Source of the DNA: an uncultured Oscillospiraceae bacterium
GTDB taxonomy: Bacteria; Bacillota; Clostridia; Oscillospirales; Ruminococcaceae
Length of the DNA stretch: 35,408 nt
Assembly (NCBI GenBank): GCA_934527255.1
Contig: CAKTAM010000004.1
Location: 1-35,408, forward strand
Direction of reading: 5' to 3'
Shown here: positions 30,514 through 35,408 of the stretch, one piece after another
Layout: the number at the start of each line of letters is the position of its first letter
Numbering within the stretch: the stretch's first letter is position 1
The notes under the pieces: model-generated
Told to the model about the DNA's origin: nothing
Seen by the model: only the letters and a program-made list of their open reading frames with translations
The model's database searches: none
Made by a program: the position numbers and the translations under genes

Positions 30514-31698
30514 ATGCAAGCATGGAATGCCGCGCTGACCGAACAGCGCGCAAAGGAACACATTCAGGCCCGGCTGGACGCCAAAACACTGGCCGGGGTC
30601 ACGGCGGGCGTCTGGCTGGAGGGCGAAAACCGCCTGACGCTCTGCATGGGGCAGCGCGACCCGGCCGCCGGGCTTCCCATGCAGACGGATACGCTGTTCC
30701 GCCTGGCCTCGATGACCAAGCCTATCACCGGTACGGCCGTGATGCAGCAGTGCCAGCGCGGCGCGCTGGAGCTGGACGCCCCCATTGCCCGCTGGCTGCC
30801 CCGCTTTGCCGAAATGAAGGTGGCCGTCGCCACGCCGGAGGGCGAAATTCTGGCAACGCGCCCGGCGGCGCGGCCCATCACCCCCCGCATGCTGCTGACG
30901 CATTCCAGCGGGCTGGGCAGCGGCCCCGCCGGAGACGCCCAGTTTGCCGCCGTCGGCCCCGCCAACCATGCCACGCTGGCGCAGGCGGTAGATGCCTACG
31001 CCGACTGCGCGCTGGATTTTCAGCCCGGCACCGCCCAAATGTACAGCGGTATTCTGGGCATGGATGTGCTGGCGCGGCTGGTCGAGCTGACCGCGGACAT
31101 GCCCTATGACGAATATCTGCGCAAAAACATTTTTGAGCCGCTGGAAATGGCGGACACCACCTATTGCCCCACCCCGCAGCAGGCCGCCCGCCTGATGCGG
31201 CTGGTGGATGCCCGCGACGGCGCGCTGCACCCGGTGGAGATCGCCGACGGCTGCGGCTTCGGTGATTTTCCCATCGGCTATACCGGCGGCGGCGCGGGGC
31301 TGTTTTCAACGCTGGAGGATTACAGCCATCTGGCACTGATGCTTGTCGACGGCGGCCTTTACAAGGGGCGGCGCGTGCTGGAGGCGGCCACGGTGGAGGC
31401 CATGGCCACGCCGCAGCTGCCGGAAAGCTTCGGCGGCATCAGCCGCACGTTCAACTGGGGGCTTTCCATGCGGGTCTGCCCCGAGCAGGCCCCGGCCGAC
31501 GCCCCCTGGCCCGGCCAGCCGCTGAGCGCCGGAAGCTTTGGCTGGAGCGGCGCCTACGGCACACATTTCTGGGTAGACCGCAAGCGGCGGCTGACAGCCG
31601 TTTACCTTTCCAACCTGGCGGACGGCGGCGGCGCGGGCGCACCCACCGCCTTTGAATTTGAGCATGACGTTATGGCAGGCTTCGGCGAGCCGGTATAA
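30514..31698 (+). CDS. Beta-lactamase-fold serine hydrolase (class C/esterase family VIII type)
   Basis: A 394-residue enzyme of the penicillin-binding-protein/AmpC fold. The nucleophile motif is S66-M-T-K69 in FRLASMTKPIT; the second motif is a Tyr in AQMYSGILG (YSG instead of YxN, common in esterases of family VIII); the third is in the block WSGAYGTHFWVD. No signal peptide is visible, so it is probably cytoplasmic, arguing against a classic secreted beta-lactamase. Relatives are esterases, D-amino peptidases and amidases. AAAGGA lies 7 bases before the ATG at 30514; an earlier GTG in frame overlaps the MFS gene. It lies between an MFS carrier and an M28 peptidase in one direction, suggesting uptake and breakdown of one compound (inference). 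Confidence 0.88.
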   Translation: MQAWNAALTEQRAKEHIQARLDAKTLAGVTAGVWLEGENRLTLCMGQRDPAAGLPMQTDTLFRLASMTKPITGTAVMQQCQRGALELDAPIARWLPRFAEMKVAVATPEGEILATRPAARPITPRMLLTHSSGLGSGPAGDAQFAAVGPANHATLAQAVDAYADCALDFQPGTAQMYSGILGMDVLARLVELTADMPYDEYLRKNIFEPLEMADTTYCPTPQQAARLMRLVDARDGALHPVEIADGCGFGDFPIGYTGGGAGLFSTLEDYSHLALMLVDGGLYKGRRVLEAATVEAMATPQLPESFGGISRTFNWGLSMRVCPEQAPADAPWPGQPLSAGSFGWSGAYGTHFWVDRKRRLTAVYLSNLADGGGAGAPTAFEFEHDVMAGFGEPV

Positions 31699-31752
31699 GC
31701 CGCCGACCGCCCTGCCGCCTGCCCGCACAAAGCACAGATAAGGAGAAAAGCT

Positions 31753-33075
31753 ATGGCCACACCGTCTTTTTCCGTTGACAGCCAGCGCGCCTTTGCACTG
31801 CTGGATAAAATCGGTTTTGTCCGCATGGCCGGTACGCCGCAGGAAAGCCGGGCGGCCGACATGATCGCCGACGAGCTGGCCGATGCCGGGCTGACGGCCC
31901 GGCTGGAAACGTTTGACATTCCCGATGCCGAGGAATGCAGCGCCACACTGGAGGTGCTGGAGCCTTACCGTGCCAGCTACGCCGTCACCGCCTACAAATG
32001 CAGCGCCAACACCCCGGATGCCGGGCTGGAGGGCGATTTTCTGTATGTGGAGGACGCCTCGGAGGCCGACCTGCTGCACGCGCGCGGCAAGATTGTGCTG
32101 GTCAACGGCTATCTGCGGCTGCCGCTGTACCGCAAGCTGCTGCAGGCAGGCGTCGCCGCGTTTATCACCATGAGCGGCGATGTGCGCGACACCCCGAAGG
32201 ACAGCGACCTGTTCAACCGGATGCTGCGCGAGCCGCTGCTGCGGCAGGGCGACCCGCTGCCGGGCGCCAACCTGCGCATTGCCGACGCCATGGAGCTGGT
32301 GCGGCGCAGGGCCGCCCGCGTACGGCTGGCCGTGCACAGCCGCCCGGTGCAGCGCACCAGCCGCAACGTGACGGCCGAGGTGCCCGGCACGGATGGCGGA
32401 CGCGAGTTTCTGACGCTGACCGCACACTATGACAGCGTGGAGTTTTCAAACGGCGTATACGACAACGGCGCAGGCAGCGTCATTCTGCTGGAGCTGGCCC
32501 GCTGGTTTGCCGCACACCCGCCCCGCCGCACACTGCGGTTTGTCTGGTGCGGATCGGAGGAGATCGGGCTGGAGGGCAGCAAGGCCTATGTGCGCGATCA
32601 CGCAGACGAGCTGGCCGACTGCCGTTTTCTGCTGAATGTGGATGTGGGCGCGCCGGTGCTGGGGCACGATGTGGTGCGCCTGACGGCCGCCGAAAGCGTG
32701 CAGGCGTTTACCGACTGCTTTATGAAGTTGCGCGGCTACGGCGTGCAGGTGGAGCGCGGCATTTACTCCAGCGACAATATGCCCTTTGCCGATGCGGATA
32801 TTCCGGCCGCCAGCTTTGCGCGCGAGGCCGCGCCCGGCGGCGGGTACATCCACTGCAGGTACGACCGCATGGACTGGCTGAGCGCCGACGCGCTGGGCAA
32901 GACCGCCCTGCAGATGCTGGATTATACCGACACGCTGGCAAACGCCGCTATTTTCCCGTTTGAGAGGCTGGTGCCGGAGGATATGCACCAGCAGATCGAC
33001 CGTTATTTTTACAAAAAGGAGCTGGAGGAGGCCCGCGAGGCCGCTGAGAAAAAGGCTGCCGAGGCCAACGGCTGA
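31753..33075 (+). CDS. M28-family zinc metallopeptidase (aminopeptidase type)
   Basis: A 440-residue M28 peptidase with a protease-associated-like insertion at about 95-190. The co-catalytic zinc site is complete: H225 in TAHYDS, bridging D237 in YDNGAG, E269-E270 in CGSEEIGLEG, D297 in NVDVGA and H367 in GYIHCRYDRMDWLS. There is no signal peptide, unlike many secreted M28 enzymes, so intracellular peptide trimming is likely. The C-terminal 35 residues form a charged helix (KKELEEAREAAEKKAAEANG). AAGGAG lies upstream of the ATG; the gene is 54 bases behind the serine hydrolase, probably co-transcribed. A 7-bp hairpin (33080-33115) without a T tract follows. Confidence 0.92.
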   Translation: MATPSFSVDSQRAFALLDKIGFVRMAGTPQESRAADMIADELADAGLTARLETFDIPDAEECSATLEVLEPYRASYAVTAYKCSANTPDAGLEGDFLYVEDASEADLLHARGKIVLVNGYLRLPLYRKLLQAGVAAFITMSGDVRDTPKDSDLFNRMLREPLLRQGDPLPGANLRIADAMELVRRRAARVRLAVHSRPVQRTSRNVTAEVPGTDGGREFLTLTAHYDSVEFSNGVYDNGAGSVILLELARWFAAHPPRRTLRFVWCGSEEIGLEGSKAYVRDHADELADCRFLLNVDVGAPVLGHDVVRLTAAESVQAFTDCFMKLRGYGVQVERGIYSSDNMPFADADIPAASFAREAAPGGGYIHCRYDRMDWLSADALGKTALQMLDYTDTLANAAIFPFERLVPEDMHQQIDRYFYKKELEEAREAAEKKAAEANG

Positions 33076-33261
33076 TACGCCGCCCGCCCCTTTGGCCGGT
33101 GATCGGCACGGGCGGTTCACACACAGCACGCCGCTCTTTGGAAGCGCCGACGGCATTTTCAAAGCCAACGGTCCGCTGCCGCAGAACCGACGGAAAGGGC
33201 AGCAGGGCTGCGGGCCATTCTTTTCCCCGCCGCCCCCGCCTGCAGAAAAGGAGGACTTGCC

Positions 33262-33933
33262 GTGACACAGGAACAGGCGCTGGCCGCCTGCCCGCTGTTT
33301 GCCGGGCTGTCGCCGGAGGACTGCGCGTTTGCACTGCGCTGCCTGAAGGCCCGGCTGGTGCACCGCCAGCGGGGCGAGCCGTTCAACCGTGCGGGCGAGC
33401 CGCTGGAGCGTTTTGGTCTGGTCGTCAGCGGGCGCGTTCACGTCAGCATGACCGAATGGGACGGCCACGCCACCTTGATGGCCAGCGTTGGCCCGGGCGG
33501 CACCTTTGGCGAGTCGCTGTGCTATCTGGGCTGGCCCACCGCCATTCTGGCGCTGGCCGATGCCCCAACACAGGTGCTGCTGCTGGATGCCGCCTGCCTG
33601 AAGGCCCGGCCCGCCGCCGGGGAGGACCCGCGCGTTGCCGCGCTGCGCAGCCGTTTTACCGCCATGCTTGCCCGGCGCACGCTGGCCATGAACGACCGCA
33701 TTCAGATTTTGTCGCGCAGCGGCATCCGGGCGCGGCTGACCGTTTTCTTTTCGCAGTACGCCCGCCGCTGCGGCCCCCGCTTCTGCGTGGATTTTGACCG
33801 CAGCAGCATGGCGGTGTATCTGGGTGTTGACCGCTGCGCGCTGTCGCGCGAGCTGTCGCGCATGCAGCGCGAGGGGCTGCTGCGCTTTCATAAAAACCAA
33901 TTTGAGCTGCTGGCCCCGCCGGAGGAGCCGTAG
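33262..33933 (+). CDS. Crp/Fnr-family transcriptional regulator
   Basis: A 223-residue regulator with an N-terminal cyclic-nucleotide-binding-like beta roll (about 15-120, including GPGGTFGESLCYLGWPTAILALAD) and a C-terminal winged helix with MAVYLGVDRCALSRELSRMQREGLL. The phosphate-binding Arg of true Crp (FGExxL-RxA) is not obvious, and there is no Fnr-type Cys cluster, so the effector is unknown. The start is GTG at 33262 with AAGGAGG 7 bases upstream. It is 186 bases behind the M28 gene and convergent with the flavodiiron gene; Crp/Fnr proteins of this kind often control redox or nitrosative-stress genes in Clostridia, so that gene is a reasonable target (inference). Confidence 0.9.
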   Translation: MTQEQALAACPLFAGLSPEDCAFALRCLKARLVHRQRGEPFNRAGEPLERFGLVVSGRVHVSMTEWDGHATLMASVGPGGTFGESLCYLGWPTAILALADAPTQVLLLDAACLKARPAAGEDPRVAALRSRFTAMLARRTLAMNDRIQILSRSGIRARLTVFFSQYARRCGPRFCVDFDRSSMAVYLGVDRCALSRELSRMQREGLLRFHKNQFELLAPPEEP

Positions 33934-33975
33934 CGCCCGCCGCGAGGGCAGCGCCGAAAAACGCTTTTGCAGAGG

Positions 33976-34052
33976 TTTTCCCGGGGAAAGCTCTTTGCAG
34001 GCGGCTTCTCCGAAGCGGCTTTTGGCTTTTTGTGAGAAGCCGCCCGGGAAAA
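33976..34052. terminator. Large inverted repeat between convergent genes (likely terminator)
   Basis: GGCGGCTTCTC (34000-34010) and GAGAAGCCGCC (34034-34044) are perfect 11-bp arms, enclosed by CCCGGG-containing arms with TTTT/AAAA flanks (33976-33985 and 34043-34052). The inner part has GCTTC/GAAGC and T runs. It lies behind both the Crp/Fnr and the flavodiiron genes; the T tract is better on the reverse strand. Confidence 0.6.
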
Positions 34053-34067
34053 AGCGATCCGAGGGCA

Positions 34068-35408
34068 TCAGCGCAGCGGCTCAAACGCTTCCTTGCCGTG
34101 CTTGCACAGCGGGCACACAAAATCGTCCGGCAGGGTCTCGCCCTCGTACACATAGCCGCACACCGTGCAGACAAAGCCGGTCTTTTTTTCCGGCGCAGGC
34201 TGCGGCTGCGGCTTGACCTGCGCATGATACCAGTCATAGGTCATGGAGGGCGCATCGCTCAGCACCTCGGCCTGCGTGACCTGTGCCAGAAAAACCGTAT
34301 GCGTTTCCAGCTCCTGCACGGCGACGACCCGTGCCGAAAGATAGGCGTTTGTGCACATGGTCAGGTACAGCAGGCCGTTCCGGCTGCGGGCCGAGGCCGC
34401 CCAACCGGCAAACTTATCCGTGTCACGCCCGCTTTGGAAGCCGAAATGGGAGAACAGCTCAAACGGGGCCTGCGTGGAAAGCACGCTGAGGTTGAAGCAG
34501 CCGGTCTCGGCGATCATCTCGCGCGTGAGGTTGGCGCGGCTGACGGCAATGGAAATGCGGGCAGGTTGGCTGCTGACCTGCTCGACGGTGTTGATGATGC
34601 AGCCGTTATCCTGCTCGCCGCGGCGCGCACTGAGCACGAACAGCCCGCAGCTGATCTTGTTCAGCGCCCTGGTATCCGGCACAGCGGCGGCCTTTGGCGC
34701 GGCGGTCACCTCAACGGTGGGGACGGCCGGGGCAGTCCGGGCGGCCGGCTGGGGCAGCGAATCGGCCACGGCATCCGCCAGCGCCGTCAGCGCCTGCCGG
34801 TCGTCCGGCTTGACGGTCGAGCGCACCGTGACGGGCGGGGTCAGCACCGTCAGGTTTTTGCAGCCCGCCAGCAGCTTGCTCATCAGCCCGGCGGCCGTCG
34901 GGGCCCAGCTGCCGTTTTCCACCAGCGCAACGGTGCGGTTCTGCAGGTTGTGCGCAGCAAGGTCGTGCAGCAGGTTTTCCATGCGGACGAAAATGCCCCC
35001 GTTATAGGTGGCCGAAGCCAGCACCAGATGGCTGCAGCGGAAGGCCTCGGCGATCAGATAGCTTGCGTCGGTTTTGGAAACGTCGTACATCCGCAGGCCC
35101 CGCACGCCGCGCTCGGCCAGGCGCGCCGCCACCAGCTCGGCTGCGTTTTCCGTGCCGCCGTACACCGAGGCATAAAACAGGGCGACCGTCTCGTCCTCCG
35201 GGGTATAGCTGCTCCACCGCCGGTATTTTTCCACAAACCAGCCGATATTTTCGCGCCAGACGGGCCCATGCAGCGGGCAGAGATACTCGATCTGCAGCCC
35301 GGCGGCCTTTTTCAGCAGCGCCTGCACCTGCGCGCCGTACTTGCCCACAATGTTGGTGTAATAACGGCGGGCCTCGGCCAGCCACTGACCGGGAAAATCC
35401 ATCTCATC
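34068..35408 (-). CDS. Flavodiiron protein fused to flavin reductase and rubredoxin (5' end outside window)
   Basis: The frame is open to the right edge, so the start is missing; 446 residues are visible. In order: the end of the metallo-beta-lactamase-like diiron domain (to about 62, with the last iron ligand in CPLHGPVWR); a flavodoxin domain (about 70-190, FMN loop YASVYGGTENAA); a Pro/Ala linker; a flavin-reductase-like domain (about 245-390, GLFVLSARRGEQDNGCIINTV); and a C-terminal rubredoxin (CTVCGYVYEG ... CPLCKHG). Such proteins reduce O2 to water or NO to N2O, protecting anaerobes; carrying reductase and rubredoxin on one chain could allow direct use of NAD(P)H. The rest of the diiron domain lies outside. 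Confidence 0.92.
   Translation of the reverse strand, partial: DEMDFPGQWLAEARRYYTNIVGKYGAQVQALLKKAAGLQIEYLCPLHGPVWRENIGWFVEKYRRWSSYTPEDETVALFYASVYGGTENAAELVAARLAERGVRGLRMYDVSKTDASYLIAEAFRCSHLVLASATYNGGIFVRMENLLHDLAAHNLQNRTVALVENGSWAPTAAGLMSKLLAGCKNLTVLTPPVTVRSTVKPDDRQALTALADAVADSLPQPAARTAPAVPTVEVTAAPKAAAVPDTRALNKISCGLFVLSARRGEQDNGCIINTVEQVSSQPARISIAVSRANLTREMIAETGCFNLSVLSTQAPFELFSHFGFQSGRDTDKFAGWAASARSRNGLLYLTMCTNAYLSARVVAVQELETHTVFLAQVTQAEVLSDAPSMTYDWYHAQVKPQPQPAPEKKTGFVCTVCGYVYEGETLPDDFVCPLCKHGKEAFEPLR

Noticed and set aside
30514..31698. Classification as an antibiotic-inactivating beta-lactamase
   Set aside because: Although SMTK is present, there is no signal peptide and the YxN and KTG motifs are replaced, as in esterase-like relatives. 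Resistance cannot be claimed.

Overview
The window is a high-G+C (roughly 60-65% by eye) bacterial chromosome segment with Bacillota hallmarks: RNase Y, the yloU-fakA(yloV)-recG block, an hrcA-grpE-dnaK-dnaJ operon under a perfect CIRCE element, strong AGGAGG-type ribosome binding sites, TTGACA-N17-TATAAT promoters and tRNA genes with encoded CCA. Gene order, G+C and the multidomain flavodiiron protein suggest a gut anaerobe of the Oscillospiraceae/Ruminococcaceae type (Gemmiger, Subdoligranulum or Faecalibacterium relatives). The genus is an inference.

Layout. 1-86: start of an unidentified reverse-strand gene in AT-richer DNA. 228-304: initiator tRNA-fMet (reverse) with its own promoter and terminator. 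650-9259 (forward): rny, ymdB, an orphan peptide-type binding lipoprotein, yloU, fakA and recG. 9560-12034 (reverse): a small membrane protein, a cupin, an SGNH hydrolase and a sugar O-acetyltransferase, apparently read from one promoter. 12203-13638 (reverse): a T5orf172/GIY-YIG-like protein and a second O-acetyltransferase. 13879-14157 (reverse): tRNA-Ser(CGA) and tRNA-Val(CAC). 14302-14646 (forward): a small membrane-anchored protein. 14763-19488 (reverse): a GH106-like glycosidase of 1038 residues and an NMT1-type binding lipoprotein. 19550-22166 (forward): a PHP phosphoesterase and a NamZ-like (DUF1343) muramidase. 22250-23140 (reverse): a PlsC-like acyltransferase. 23588-28685 (forward): the heat-shock operon. 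28909-33933 (forward): an MFS transporter, a beta-lactamase-fold serine hydrolase, an M28 peptidase and a Crp/Fnr regulator. 34068-35408 (reverse, cut by the edge): a flavodiiron-flavin reductase-rubredoxin fusion.

Housekeeping genes (RNA turnover, fatty acid kinase, recombination, chaperones) alternate with accessory blocks concerned with glycans and cell-wall fragments (two O-acetyltransferases, SGNH hydrolase, GH106-like enzyme, NamZ, serine hydrolase, M28 peptidase) and oxygen defence. No insertion sequence, phage gene, CRISPR array or classic defence system is visible. The most unusual signals are a 15-bp palindrome (CAAAGC-N3-GCTTTG) at the start of two separate reverse-strand transcription units; the uncharacterised membrane protein/cupin/SGNH/acetyltransferase unit; and a NamZ homologue without a visible export signal paired with a PHP phosphoesterase.
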